A DNA stretch of 52,673 nt from Sva-07 sp041686315 (GTDB taxonomy: Bacteria; Actinomycetota; Acidimicrobiia; Acidimicrobiales; Ilumatobacteraceae). Of the stretch, positions 1-7,471 are shown one piece after another (position 1 is the stretch's first letter; each line of letters begins with the position of its first letter). Below the pieces are notes generated by a model. That model had not been told where the DNA came from, did no database searches, and saw only the letters and a program-made list of their open reading frames with translations. The stretch spans positions 1 through 52,673 of the forward strand of contig JAWLEC010000001.1 of NCBI GenBank assembly GCA_041686315.1. Reading direction: 5' to 3'. Made by a program: the position numbers and the translations under genes.

Positions 1-365
1 TGCGAGTCGGTGCCGTTCGCGACGATCGGTGCCCCGCCGAACGCGGCGACGTCACCGCCGTGCCGCCGTGCGTCCGATGTCCGGCAGACGATCACCGAGT
101 AGTAGTCGCCCGGCGGGCAGGTCGGAAGATCGTCCGGAGCCACGTATGCCAGGGTGCCCAGCGGTACGACGGTGCCGGCTCCTTCACGGACGGGGTTGAG
201 CGAGCACACCTGATCGACCACCGTCGAGTGGTCCGACCACAGGTCATCCACGCCGTCCGGGCGGGTGAGCCGGTCCGGCGCATCGATCCCCGCCGCCCTG
301 AGCTGCCGGTGCACGAGTGACCAGAAGGTGTCCAACGCTGCACCGACCTCCGGCCAGTCGTACAT
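1..365 (-). CDS. PhnD-like substrate-binding domain protein, C-terminus beyond window edge
   Basis: The first 121 codons of a minus-strand gene that runs off the left edge. It starts at an ATG and opens with MYDWPEVGAALDTFW, followed by GIDAPDRLTRPDGVDDLW and PPGDYYSVIVC (residues about 84-94) and an AFGGAPIVANGTDS segment. This is the pattern of the cytoplasmic-looking branch of the phosphate/phosphite/phosphonate ABC substrate-binding (PhnD-like, periplasmic-binding fold) family, which lacks a signal peptide. The usual ligand-side motif of that branch, close to QTCG-PY, reads QVCSLNPVR here (52-60), so the ligand may differ. The ATG lies 20 bases after the stop of the EamA exporter gene on the same strand, suggesting one transcript. 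The substrate is unknown; the family call rests on remembered motifs only. Confidence 0.6.
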   Translation of the reverse strand, partial: MYDWPEVGAALDTFWSLVHRQLRAAGIDAPDRLTRPDGVDDLWSDHSTVVDQVCSLNPVREGAGTVVPLGTLAYVAPDDLPTCPPGDYYSVIVCRTSDARRHGGDVAAFGGAPIVANGTDS

Positions 366-385
366 GGGCAGTGCAGCACGTGCCG

Positions 386-1384
386 TCACTGCTGCACCGG
401 TTCGGTCGACACATCCACTCCGAGCTGCACGCGAAGATCCTGTTCGACCTCGCTGCGGCCCACCAACCACAGACCGGCGACCACGACGACGACCCCGAAC
501 CAGCCCATGGGCGGGATCGTCTCGTGGAGCACCACCGTGGCGAGCAGCGCGGCCGTGACCGGCTCGGCCAGCACCAACGTGACCGTGGTCGCCGACGTCA
601 ACCGTCGCAACCCGAATCCGAACAGCACGTAGGCCGCTCCCGTGGCGACCACCCCGAGGTAGAGGCCCATCGCCAGGCCCCCGTCGTCGCCGAGCCACTC
701 GTACGACTCACGGGACGCGAGCACCACCACGCCGACCGCGCCCACGGAGAACGGGGCGGCGAGAGCGAGCGTCGACGGCAGGCCACGTTGCATCGTCGAC
801 TTCGACGTGACCGAGTACACCGCATAGCCGAGCCCGGCGCACAGCGCCGCGGCGACACCGATCGGCTCGATGCCGGCATCGCCGGGTCGGGCACCGAGCA
901 CGAGGAGGCCGGCACCGATCACGGTGATCGTCGTGCCGGCGAACCAGCCTCCACGAGGCGGCGTCCGTCGCACCGTCCATTCGATCGCCCCGGCGAAGAA
1001 CGGGCCGCTCGAGATCGTGACGATCGTGCCGACGGCGACGCCGGCCCGGTCGACGGCGACGAAGAACAACGGCGTGTACGCCACGACGCCCAGACCGCCC
1101 AGCAGGATCCGCGGCCCGTGGCGGGAGAGCACCGCCTCGGGGAGCACGGGTTCGCCGTTCCGCCGTGCCAGGACCGTCACCACCGCCCACAGCACCACGG
1201 TGCCGACCACGATGCGCACGGCGCCGACCGACAGCGACGTCGCCGTGTCGGGCCCCAGCTCGCGGGCCGTTCCCGCCGTACCGAACAAGACGGCAGCGAA
1301 CAGCACCGACCCGATCGCCGCGGTCGTGGCGTCGACCGGTGGCTCGGGCTCGTCGCGCACGCCGCCAGTCTGGCCGACGGTCAC
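386..1384 (-). CDS. EamA/DMT-family transporter
   Basis: A 332-residue integral membrane protein with about ten hydrophobic segments arranged as two EamA repeats (about residues 22-155 and 170-320), the length and layout usual for drug/metabolite-superfamily exporters. Motifs such as GTAGTARELGPDTA near TM1 and LAEPVTAALLATVVLHE near TM9 fit the family. The likely role is export of a small metabolite or amino acid across the cytoplasmic membrane; the substrate cannot be read from sequence. The start is taken at a GTG; a second GTG 24 bases inside is possible. It is divergent from the pirin gene, with overlapping -10-like hexamers (TATCAT on plus at 1404-1409, GATATT on minus at 1407-1402) between them, and sits upstream of the PhnD-like gene. 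Confidence 0.85.
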   Translation of the reverse strand: MTVGQTGGVRDEPEPPVDATTAAIGSVLFAAVLFGTAGTARELGPDTATSLSVGAVRIVVGTVVLWAVVTVLARRNGEPVLPEAVLSRHGPRILLGGLGVVAYTPLFFVAVDRAGVAVGTIVTISSGPFFAGAIEWTVRRTPPRGGWFAGTTITVIGAGLLVLGARPGDAGIEPIGVAAALCAGLGYAVYSVTSKSTMQRGLPSTLALAAPFSVGAVGVVVLASRESYEWLGDDGGLAMGLYLGVVATGAAYVLFGFGLRRLTSATTVTLVLAEPVTAALLATVVLHETIPPMGWFGVVVVVAGLWLVGRSEVEQDLRVQLGVDVSTEPVQQ

Positions 1385-1401
1385 GGCGCCCGCTCGTCCG
1401 G

Positions 1402-1409
1402 AATATCAT
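1402..1409. promoter_or_regulatory. Overlapping divergent -10 elements (EamA / pirin)
   Basis: The stretch holds GATATT on the minus strand (1407-1402) and TATCAT on the plus strand (1404-1409), each at -10 like distance from a diverging gene (EamA GTG at 1384, pirin ATG at 1435). The two hexamers overlap by four bases, so the two promoters would compete. This is read from the hexamers alone; no clear -35 was recognised. Confidence 0.35.
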
Positions 1410-1434
1410 TGCGCCCGCAAGCGTTGATCCGGGC

Positions 1435-2154
1435 ATGACCGTTCCTGCACCGACCGTCGACGTCAGGCGGGCGTCCGACCGGCCCGCCACCCGCATCGGC
1501 TGGCTCGACTCGAAGCACTCCTTCAGCTTCGGACGCCACTACGACCCCCGCAACACCCACCACGGCCTGCTGCTCGTGAACAACGACGACGTGGTCCGCG
1601 GCGGCTCCGGATTCGACACCCATCCGCATCGCGACATGGAGATCGTGACGTGGGTGCTGTCGGGCGAACTCGAGCACAAGGACTCCGAACGCAACCGGGG
1701 CGTGCTCTACCCCGGCCTCGCCCAACGCATGTCCGCCGGCACCGGCATCTGGCACTCGGAGATGAACAACTCGGGCAGCGAGGACGTCCACTTCGTGCAG
1801 ATGTGGGTGGTGCCCGACACCGAGTCGGTCGACCCCGGCTACGAGCAGCTCGACATCAACGCCGAACTCGACCGCGGTGGGCTCGTGCCCATCGCCTCCG
1901 GCCAGGGTCACGACGCCGCCATCTCGATCCGCCAGAACGGCGCCGTGCTGTACGGCGGGCGTCTGGCGGCCGGCGAGACCGTCGCCGTGCCCGACGATCG
2001 GCACGTGCACGTGTTCCTCCCCCGTGGAGCCGCCGACTTCGACGACGTCACGTCGCTGTCGACCGGCGATGCCGTGCGTCTCACGGGCGCCGGCGAGCGC
2101 ACCCTCAGCGCCGGCCCCGACGGGGCCGAGGTGCTGATCTGGGCCACTGCATGA
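1435..2154 (+). CDS. Pirin family protein
   Basis: A 239-residue bicupin of the pirin family. The N-terminal cupin carries the metal-site signature HPHRDMEIVTWVLSGELEHKDS (residues about 61-82) with the two histidines, and the further ligands in GTGIWHSEMNNSG. Bacterial pirins bind Fe or other divalent metal; some have quercetin 2,3-dioxygenase activity and others regulate metabolic enzymes, and this sequence does not decide between these. The chosen ATG starts MTVPAPTVDVRRASDRPA, which matches the usual N-terminus just before the IGWLDSKHSFSFG core; longer upstream readings overlap the divergent promoter. It is followed 12 bases later by a nitroreductase on the same strand, so both may be co-transcribed and serve redox or stress functions. 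Confidence 0.9.
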   Translation: MTVPAPTVDVRRASDRPATRIGWLDSKHSFSFGRHYDPRNTHHGLLLVNNDDVVRGGSGFDTHPHRDMEIVTWVLSGELEHKDSERNRGVLYPGLAQRMSAGTGIWHSEMNNSGSEDVHFVQMWVVPDTESVDPGYEQLDINAELDRGGLVPIASGQGHDAAISIRQNGAVLYGGRLAAGETVAVPDDRHVHVFLPRGAADFDDVTSLSTGDAVRLTGAGERTLSAGPDGAEVLIWATA

Positions 2155-2166
2155 CATCCTGAGTCC

Positions 2167-2793
2167 ATGTCCCCGATCGACCCCACGGCCACGACCACGA
2201 ACGTGGATGGCGAGGAAACCGACGTGGATCGCGAGGAGTTCGATCACTTCTCCGAGCTGGTGCGCCGTCGCCGGACCTCGATGATCGTCGACCGCGACCG
2301 CGATGTCCCACTGGACGTGATCGCCGAACTCTGCGGGCTCGTCACCTGGGCTCCGAACCACAAGAAGACCTGGCCGTGGCGGTTCGCCCTGTTCACCGGC
2401 GAGGGCCGGGCCCGGCTGGGCGAGACGATGGCCGCCGACATGCGCGCCGCCGACTTCGGCGACGACGCCAAGCGCGACAAGACCCGGAGCAAGTACCTGC
2501 GTACGCCGGCGACGCTGGTGGTCGGCTGTGCGCCACACGACGACGAGATGCTGCACGCCGAGAATCGCGACGCCGTCGCCGCGGGCATTCAGAACCTGCT
2601 GCTGGGGGCCACCACGCTGGGGCTCGCGTCGTTCTGGTCCACGCCGGCACTCGCCGACGCGCCGCACGTGCTGGAGCTGTCCGGCTTCGCGCCCGACGAC
2701 CGGATCGTGGGGATCGTCTATCTCGGATGGGCAGCCCAGGAGTGTCCCGCACCCCAGCGCCCCCCGCTGCCGATCACCCACGTCACGCGCTGA
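2167..2793 (+). CDS. Nitroreductase family (FMN-dependent) protein
   Basis: A 208-residue protein of the nitroreductase fold. The segment RRRTSMIVDRDRDVPLD near residue 35 corresponds to the FMN-phosphate-binding N-terminal motif, WAPNHKKTWPWRF (60-72) to the FMN/substrate loop, and AGIQNLLLGATTLGLASFW to the dimer-helix and FMN region. Such flavoenzymes use NAD(P)H to reduce nitro-compounds, quinones or similar acceptors; the physiological substrate is unknown. It begins 12 bases after the pirin stop, with a CATCCT hexamer six bases before its ATG, so it may also have its own leaderless transcript. Length is typical for the family (about 200). Confidence 0.85.
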   Translation: MSPIDPTATTTNVDGEETDVDREEFDHFSELVRRRRTSMIVDRDRDVPLDVIAELCGLVTWAPNHKKTWPWRFALFTGEGRARLGETMAADMRAADFGDDAKRDKTRSKYLRTPATLVVGCAPHDDEMLHAENRDAVAAGIQNLLLGATTLGLASFWSTPALADAPHVLELSGFAPDDRIVGIVYLGWAAQECPAPQRPPLPITHVTR

Positions 2794-2887
2794 GCGCCCG
2801 TCTCCCCGGCAACGGCTCGGGCGAGGTCCTTCGGGAGTCGACCCGACCGTTTTCGGATCGGCGGCGACGTCCGGCGACAATGGCGGC

Positions 2888-3520
2888 GTGACCGACCACG
2901 AGTGCCAGACGATCGTGACCCTCGATCTGGAGGGCGTGCTCGTCCCCGAGATCTGGGTCGCCGTCGCCGAGCGGACCGGTATCGAGAGCCTGCGCCGCAC
3001 GACGCGCGACGAGCCCGACTACGACGTGCTGATGCGGTACCGGCTCGACCTGCTGCACGAGCACGGCCTCACGATGGCGTTGATCGACGACGTGATCGCC
3101 GGGCTGCAGCCGCTCGACGGTGCCCGGGCGTTCCTCGACGAGCTGCGCGCCGAGACCCAGGTGGTGCTGCTGTCGGACACGTTCGAGCAGTTCGCCCGGC
3201 CGCTGATGCGCCAGCTCGGCTGGCCGACGGTGTTCTGCCACCGCCTCGTGGTGCAGGACGACCGCATCGTCGACTACCGGCTCCGCCAGCCCGACCAGAA
3301 GCAGCGTTCGGTCGAGGCGTTCCGCAGCCTCAACTATCGGGTGGTGGCGGCCGGCGACAGCTACAACGACACGACGATGCTCGGCGCCGCGGACGCCGGC
3401 TTCTTGTTCCATGCGCCGCCCAACGTGATCGCCGAGTTCCCGCAGTTCCCGGCGCTCGACACCTACGACGATCTGCTCGCCGCCATCCGCACCGCACTCC
3501 GAAAAATGCCCGATTCGTAG
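2888..3520 (+). CDS. thrH: ThrH-type phosphoserine phosphatase / homoserine phosphotransferase
   Basis: A 210-residue HAD-superfamily enzyme. HAD motif I is unusual in the same way as in ThrH: LDLEGVLVPEIW, with the nucleophile Asp and a Glu in place of the second Asp; motif II is VVLLSDTFEQF and motif III/IV AAGDSYNDTTMLGAADAG. ThrH of Pseudomonas removes phosphate from phosphoserine and can transfer it to homoserine. The start is a GTG (2888) placed six bases after a GACAAT hexamer, consistent with a leaderless mRNA; no other good start lies upstream. The last codons and the TAG stop lie inside the left arm of the large palindrome at 3499-3551, so the palindrome encodes the C-terminal KMPDS. 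Confidence 0.85.
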   Translation: MTDHECQTIVTLDLEGVLVPEIWVAVAERTGIESLRRTTRDEPDYDVLMRYRLDLLHEHGLTMALIDDVIAGLQPLDGARAFLDELRAETQVVLLSDTFEQFARPLMRQLGWPTVFCHRLVVQDDRIVDYRLRQPDQKQRSVEAFRSLNYRVVAAGDSYNDTTMLGAADAGFLFHAPPNVIAEFPQFPALDTYDDLLAAIRTALRKMPDS

Positions 3521-3551
3521 CGCCTGGCGCTACGAACGAGGCATTTTTCGG
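3499..3551. repeat. Palindrome family A, copy 1 (between convergent genes)
   Basis: Arms CGAAAAATGCC (3500-3510) and GGCATTTTTCG (3540-3550) pair perfectly, then three unpaired positions, then TTCGTAGCGC (3514-3523) with GCGCTACGAA (3527-3536) closing on a CTG loop. It sits between the convergent thrH and methylmalonyl-CoA mutase genes and contains the thrH stop codon. With A on one side and T on the other it resembles a bidirectional intrinsic terminator. Near-identical copies lie at 26131-26183 and 40501-40553. Confidence 0.85.
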
Positions 3552-3555
3552 GTGT

Positions 3556-5139
3556 TCAGGGGGTGTAGGTGCCGAAGACGTCACGGAGGGCGTCGCTGAT
3601 CTCGCCCAGGGTGGCGTCGGCACGCAGCGCGTCCTTCATGCCGTACAGCAGGTTGTCGCCTCCCGCGGCCGTGGCCTTCACCGCAGCGAGGGCCGACTCG
3701 ACGCCGGCGGTGTCGCGGTTGGCCTTGTACGCGGTGAGCCGGGCCACCTGGTTGCGCTCGAGCTCGGGGTCGGACGGGAACACCTGGGGCTCGGGTTCGT
3801 CGTCCATCGAGAACTTGTTGACGCCCACGATCACCCGCTCGTCGTCGTCGACCGACTTCGTGTACTCGTAGGCCGCCTGCTCGATCTCGTCCATCTGGAA
3901 ACCCGCCTCGATCGCCGTGACGGCACCGCCCATCTCGTCGATGCGCTCGATGTACTCCCAGGCGAGACGTTCCACGTCGTCGGTCAGCGACTCGACGAAG
4001 TACGAACCGGCCAACGGGTCGGGCGTGTCGGCCACCCCCGACTCGTAGCCGATGATCTGCTGGGTGCGCAGTGCCATGCGGGCCGCTTCCTCGGTGGGCA
4101 GGCTGAGTGCCTCGTCGTAGCCGTTGGTGTGCAGGCTCTGGGTGCCGCCGAGCACCGCCGCCATCGCCTGCAGCGTGACGCGCATGATGTTGTTCATCGG
4201 CTGCTGCGCGGTGAGCGTGGAGCCGCCGGTCTGGGTGTGGAACCGCAGCATCGCCGACTTCGGGTTCTGCGCACCGAACCGCTCGGTCATGATCCGGTGC
4301 CACATCCGCCGGCTGGCCCGGAACTTGGCCACCTCCTCGAAGAAGTTGTTGTGGCCGTTCCAGAAGAAGCTGAGACGGGGGGCGAAGTCGTCGACGTCGA
4401 GCCCCGCGTCGACCGCCGCCTGGACGTAGGCGATCGCGTTGGCAAGCGTGAACGCGATCTCCTGCACGGCCGTCGAACCGGCTTCGCGGATGTGGTAGCC
4501 CGAGATCGAGATGGTGTTCCAGTTCGGGACGTGCTTGCTGCAGTACTCGAAGATGTCGGTGATGATCCGCATCGACGGCCGTGGCGGGTACACGTAGGTA
4601 CCGCGGGCGATGTACTCCTTGAGCAGGTCGTTCTGGATGGTGCCGCCGATCTTGTCCGACGACACCCCGTTCTCCTCGGCGACCAGTTCGTACATCAGCA
4701 GCAGGATCGCCGCCGTGGAGTTGATGGTCATCGACGTGGTGACCTTGTCGAGCGGCAGGTCGGCCAGCAGCAGCCGCATGTCCTCCATCGAGTCGATGGC
4801 CACACCCACCTTGCCCACTTCGCCCTCGGCACGGCCGGCGTCGCTGTCGTAGCCCATCTGGGTCGGCAGGTCGAACGCGCACGACAGGCCCGTCTGGCCG
4901 GCGTCGAGCAGGAACTTGAACCGCTGGTTGGTGGACTCGGCGTTGCCGAATCCCGAGTACTGGCGCATCGTCCAGAGGCGACCGGTGTACATCGAGGAGT
5001 AGACGCCACGGGTGTACGGCGGCTGCCCGGGAGCGCCGAGCATCTCGTCGGGGTCCCATCCGTCGAGGTCGGTTGCGTCGTAGAGCCGCTTGATCGGGAT
5101 CCCCGAGTCGGTCTGCGGCAGGTCGTTCGCGTCAGCCAT
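3556..5139 (-). CDS. Methylmalonyl-CoA mutase family, large (catalytic) subunit
   Basis: A 527-residue acyl-CoA mutase large subunit, the TIM-barrel that binds acyl-CoA. Conserved stretches include TRGVYSSMYTGRLWTMRQYSGF (substrate tunnel, residues about 45-66), FDLPTQMGYDSD, NTISISGYHIREAGST and LRFHTQTGGSTLTAQQP. The B12-binding domain, with its DxHxxG motif, is absent, so a separate small subunit encoded elsewhere is required, as in archaeal and many actinobacterial two-subunit mutases. It interconverts (R)-methylmalonyl-CoA and succinyl-CoA, or a related acyl-CoA. The start ATG at 5139 is preferred to an in-frame GTG at 5145 because TACGAT lies seven bases upstream of the ATG. It converges on thrH across palindrome A1. 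Confidence 0.9.
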   Translation of the reverse strand: MADANDLPQTDSGIPIKRLYDATDLDGWDPDEMLGAPGQPPYTRGVYSSMYTGRLWTMRQYSGFGNAESTNQRFKFLLDAGQTGLSCAFDLPTQMGYDSDAGRAEGEVGKVGVAIDSMEDMRLLLADLPLDKVTTSMTINSTAAILLLMYELVAEENGVSSDKIGGTIQNDLLKEYIARGTYVYPPRPSMRIITDIFEYCSKHVPNWNTISISGYHIREAGSTAVQEIAFTLANAIAYVQAAVDAGLDVDDFAPRLSFFWNGHNNFFEEVAKFRASRRMWHRIMTERFGAQNPKSAMLRFHTQTGGSTLTAQQPMNNIMRVTLQAMAAVLGGTQSLHTNGYDEALSLPTEEAARMALRTQQIIGYESGVADTPDPLAGSYFVESLTDDVERLAWEYIERIDEMGGAVTAIEAGFQMDEIEQAAYEYTKSVDDDERVIVGVNKFSMDDEPEPQVFPSDPELERNQVARLTAYKANRDTAGVESALAAVKATAAGGDNLLYGMKDALRADATLGEISDALRDVFGTYTP

Positions 5140-5146
5140 GGCCACG

Positions 5147-5152
5147 ATCGTA
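5147..5152 (-). promoter_or_regulatory. -10 hexamer of mutase gene
   Basis: TACGAT on the minus strand, seven bases before the ATG at 5139. The spacing implies that transcription begins at or next to the start codon (leaderless mRNA) and decides between the two candidate starts. Confidence 0.45.
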
Positions 5153-5255
5153 TTGCAGCCCGGGCGGGCCGGCCCGATCCGTCCCGATCCGTCGCCGAGA
5201 GGTGCGGGCCGCCGGTGCGCGGACCGCGCCCGCTCGGCTCACACCTCGGCCACGG

Positions 5256-5645
5256 TCACGTCGACGCGGCGACGATGGCGACCTCCATCTTCCACTCCGG
5301 ACGGGCCAGGGCCGGGACGGTGACGAGCGTCGATGCCGCGCGGCGACCCTCCAGCGAACGATCGCGGGCGGCCATCACGGCACCGAGATCGTCGAGGTGG
5401 TCGGCCACGACGTAGGTGGTCACCGACACGACGTCGGTGGAGTTCATCCGTGCGTCACGCAACACCGCGGCGATGTTCGACCAGACGACGTCGGCCTGCT
5501 CGCCGATGTCGTCGGGGACCGACCCGTCGGGCGCAACCGGCACCACGCCGGAGGTGTGCAGCCAACGCGTCGGCGACGTGGTCAGCACGGCATGCGCATA
5601 GTTCGCGGCCGGCGCAGCGATGTCGCTCGGGGAGATCTCGGGCAT
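5256..5645 (-). CDS. RidA/YER057c/UK114 family protein
   Basis: A 129-residue protein of the RidA family. Its C-terminal part shows ADVVWSNIAAVLRDARMNSTDVVSVTTYV and the hallmark near the end, ASTLVTVPALARPEWKMEVAIVA, where the Arg of the family's carboxylate-binding motif and the closing Glu are present. Family members hydrolyse reactive enamine/imine intermediates from pyridoxal-phosphate enzymes; diverged members have other or unknown roles, and the N-terminal half here is less conserved. It starts at ATG 5645, six bases after TACGAT on the minus strand, and diverges from the class II aldolase gene, so the pair is probably controlled from the short shared interval. Confidence 0.8.
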   Translation of the reverse strand: MPEISPSDIAAPAANYAHAVLTTSPTRWLHTSGVVPVAPDGSVPDDIGEQADVVWSNIAAVLRDARMNSTDVVSVTTYVVADHLDDLGAVMAARDRSLEGRRAASTLVTVPALARPEWKMEVAIVAAST

Positions 5646-5651
5646 CACCCG

Positions 5652-5692
5652 ATCGTACGGCCCGAACGCAGGTGGGTGCAGACGAGTACGGT
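5652..5692. promoter_or_regulatory. Divergent leaderless promoters (RidA / aldolase)
   Basis: The 54-base interval between the two start codons holds TACGAT on the minus strand (5657-5652, six bases from the RidA ATG) and TACGGT on the plus strand (5687-5692, seven bases from the aldolase ATG at 5700). Both match the TAnnnT -10 pattern at the leaderless spacing seen repeatedly in this window. Confidence 0.45.
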
Positions 5693-5699
5693 TGGGCCC

Positions 5700-6530
5700 A
5701 TGGCCATCACCGAAGACGCTGCGCCCACCACCGACTCGCCGCGGATGATCGACGGCGTCGAACTCACGCCGAAGGACGTCGGGATGAGCTTCCCCGAGTT
5801 CGACTCGGTGGAGGACGAGCGCCACTACCGCAAGACCCACCTCGCGGGTGCGCTGCGCACCTTCGGGCGCTTCGGGTTCTCCGAGGGCGTCGCCGGACAC
5901 ATCACCGTGCGCGACCCCGAGTACCCCGACATGTTCTGGGTGAACCCGTTCGGCATGAGCTTCCGCCACATCAAGCAGAGCGATCTCATCCTGGTCGACC
6001 ACGACGGCAACGTCGTGTACGGCTCCAAGCCCGTCAACCGTGCCGCCTTCGTGATCCACGCAGCGGTCCACGCAGCACGGCCCGACGTGGTCGCCGCCGC
6101 CCACGCCCACTCCCCCTTCGGCAAGTCCTTCAGCTCGCTCGGCATTCCGCTGGCCCCGCTCACCCAGGACGCCTGCGTCTTCTACGAGGACCACCACGTG
6201 ATCTCCGAGCAGGGCGGCGCGGTGGTGTTCGACGTCGAGGCCGGCCGGGAACTGGCATCCGAGTTCCCCGACGGCAAGGCCGCCATCCACCAGAACCACG
6301 GCCTGTTCACCGTCGGCCAGACCGTCGACGAGGCGGCGTTCTGGTTCATCTCCATGGAGCGTTCGTGCCAGGCGCAGCTGATGGCCATGGCCGCCGGCGA
6401 CCCGATCGAGATCAACCACGAGTACGCCACCTACACCCGCGAGAACACGGCGTATCCCGCGGCCGGGTGGTTCAGCTTCCAGCCGATGTGGGACGAGATC
6501 TCCCAGAGCGAACCCGAGCTGTTCGACTGA
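5700..6530 (+). CDS. Class II aldolase/adducin family protein
   Basis: A 276-residue zinc-dependent class II aldolase-fold protein. The divalent-metal ligands are visible in VAAAHAHSPFGKSFSSLG (His-Ala-His, residues about 136-138) and AAIHQNHGLFTVG (third His). GVAGHITVRDPEYPDMFWVNPFG (about 65-87) is the N-terminal substrate/phosphate region, with a gap in the acidic catalytic position that is common in the uncharacterised adducin-like branch. The family includes fuculose- and rhamnulose-phosphate aldolases and decarboxylating members; the substrate here is unknown. The ATG lies seven bases after TACGGT, supporting this start. An EamA exporter gene follows immediately, possibly overlapping its stop codon. 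Confidence 0.85.
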   Translation: MAITEDAAPTTDSPRMIDGVELTPKDVGMSFPEFDSVEDERHYRKTHLAGALRTFGRFGFSEGVAGHITVRDPEYPDMFWVNPFGMSFRHIKQSDLILVDHDGNVVYGSKPVNRAAFVIHAAVHAARPDVVAAAHAHSPFGKSFSSLGIPLAPLTQDACVFYEDHHVISEQGGAVVFDVEAGRELASEFPDGKAAIHQNHGLFTVGQTVDEAAFWFISMERSCQAQLMAMAAGDPIEINHEYATYTRENTAYPAAGWFSFQPMWDEISQSEPELFD

Positions 6531-7438
6531 GCGGGCAACCTCCCCGGGCGGGTTCGGGCCCGGTCGGGCGCTGGCTCGACACCACCCAGCCGGAGGCGCT
6601 GTTCGTCCTCTCGGCGGTGGCGCAGTACATCGGGGCGGCGATCGCCGTCGTCCTGTTCGACCGGGTCGAGCCGCAGACGGTCGCCTGGTTCCGGGTCATC
6701 GGCGCCGCGCTGGTACTGCTGGCGGTGTCGCGCGGGTGGCGGTCGGGATGGACACGCGAGCAACTCGTCGCTGCCGGCCTGTTCGGCGTGGCGACGGCGT
6801 TGATGAACACGTTCTTCTACCTCGCCATCGACCGCATCGACCTCGGCAAGGCGGTGACGATCGAGTTCATCGGCCCCATCGCCGTCGCTGCGGTCGCCAC
6901 CCGGTCGGCCCGCAACGCCGTGGCGCTGCTCTTCGCCGTGGGTGGCGTGGTGGTGCTGGGCGGCGGCGAGATCGAGGGCAATGCGATCGGCCTGCTGTTC
7001 ATCTTCCTCGCGTCGGCGATGTGGGCGGCCTACATCGTGATCGGATCGCGTGTCGCCCAGCTCGACCGTGGCGTCGCCGGGCTGGGCATCGGCCTGGCGA
7101 TCGGCGCCGTCGCCATCACGCCACTCGGTGCACCGTGGAGCGGGCCGGTGTGGACGTCACCGACGCTGCTGGCGCTGTGCCTGCTGGTCGGCGTGTTCTC
7201 GAACGCGATCGGCTACGGCATCGACCAGTTCACGATGCGTCGCATCCCGGTGCGGCGCTTCTCGGTCCTGTTGGCACTGCTGCCCGTGACCGCCGCGTTC
7301 ATCGGCTGGGTGGCCCTCGATCAGCGACCGTCGCAGCTCGAACTGGTGGGCATCGCCCTGGTGCTGGTCGGCGTCGCCGTGCAGGAACGCGAGCAACTCG
7401 CCCCGCTCGAAGCCGAGGTCCTCACCGAACCCAGTTGA
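6527..7438 (+). CDS. EamA family transporter (RhtA-like), start uncertain
   Basis: About 300 residues with ten predicted membrane segments, beginning EALFVLSAVAQYIGAAIAVVLFD, then FFYLAIDRIDLGKAVTIEFIGPI and a C-terminal repeat ending FIGWVALDQRPSQLELVGIALVLVG. This order and the internal repeat match RhtA/EamA amino-acid exporters. No ATG or convincing GTG precedes TM1: a CTG overlaps the aldolase stop at 6527, a GTG at 6488 lies inside the aldolase gene, and a GTG at 6617 would cut into TM1. Coupled translation from the aldolase is therefore likely; the start given is an estimate. Its last codons and TGA stop are inside the left arm of the hairpin at 7431-7471. Confidence 0.75.
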   Translation: MSGQPPRAGSGPVGRWLDTTQPEALFVLSAVAQYIGAAIAVVLFDRVEPQTVAWFRVIGAALVLLAVSRGWRSGWTREQLVAAGLFGVATALMNTFFYLAIDRIDLGKAVTIEFIGPIAVAAVATRSARNAVALLFAVGGVVVLGGGEIEGNAIGLLFIFLASAMWAAYIVIGSRVAQLDRGVAGLGIGLAIGAVAITPLGAPWSGPVWTSPTLLALCLLVGVFSNAIGYGIDQFTMRRIPVRRFSVLLALLPVTAAFIGWVALDQRPSQLELVGIALVLVGVAVQEREQLAPLEAEVLTEPS

Positions 7439-7471
7439 GACAGTGGGGTCAGACCCCGTCGTCTCAACTGG
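7431..7471. terminator. Palindrome family C, copy 1; shared terminator holding two stop codons
   Basis: An 11-bp perfect outer stem (CCAGTTGAGAC with GTCTCAACTGG) encloses a GGGGTCAGACCCC core. The EamA stop TGA (7436-7438, plus) is in the left arm and the MoeB stop TGA (7466-7464, minus) is in the right arm, so the two convergent genes end symmetrically within one hairpin. No U-tract follows. A second hairpin with the same core lies at 36883-36913. Confidence 0.75.

Noticed and set aside
5140..5145. GTG at 5145 as the mutase start
   Set aside because: TACGAT would be one base away; the ATG at 5139 has the regular seven-base spacing.
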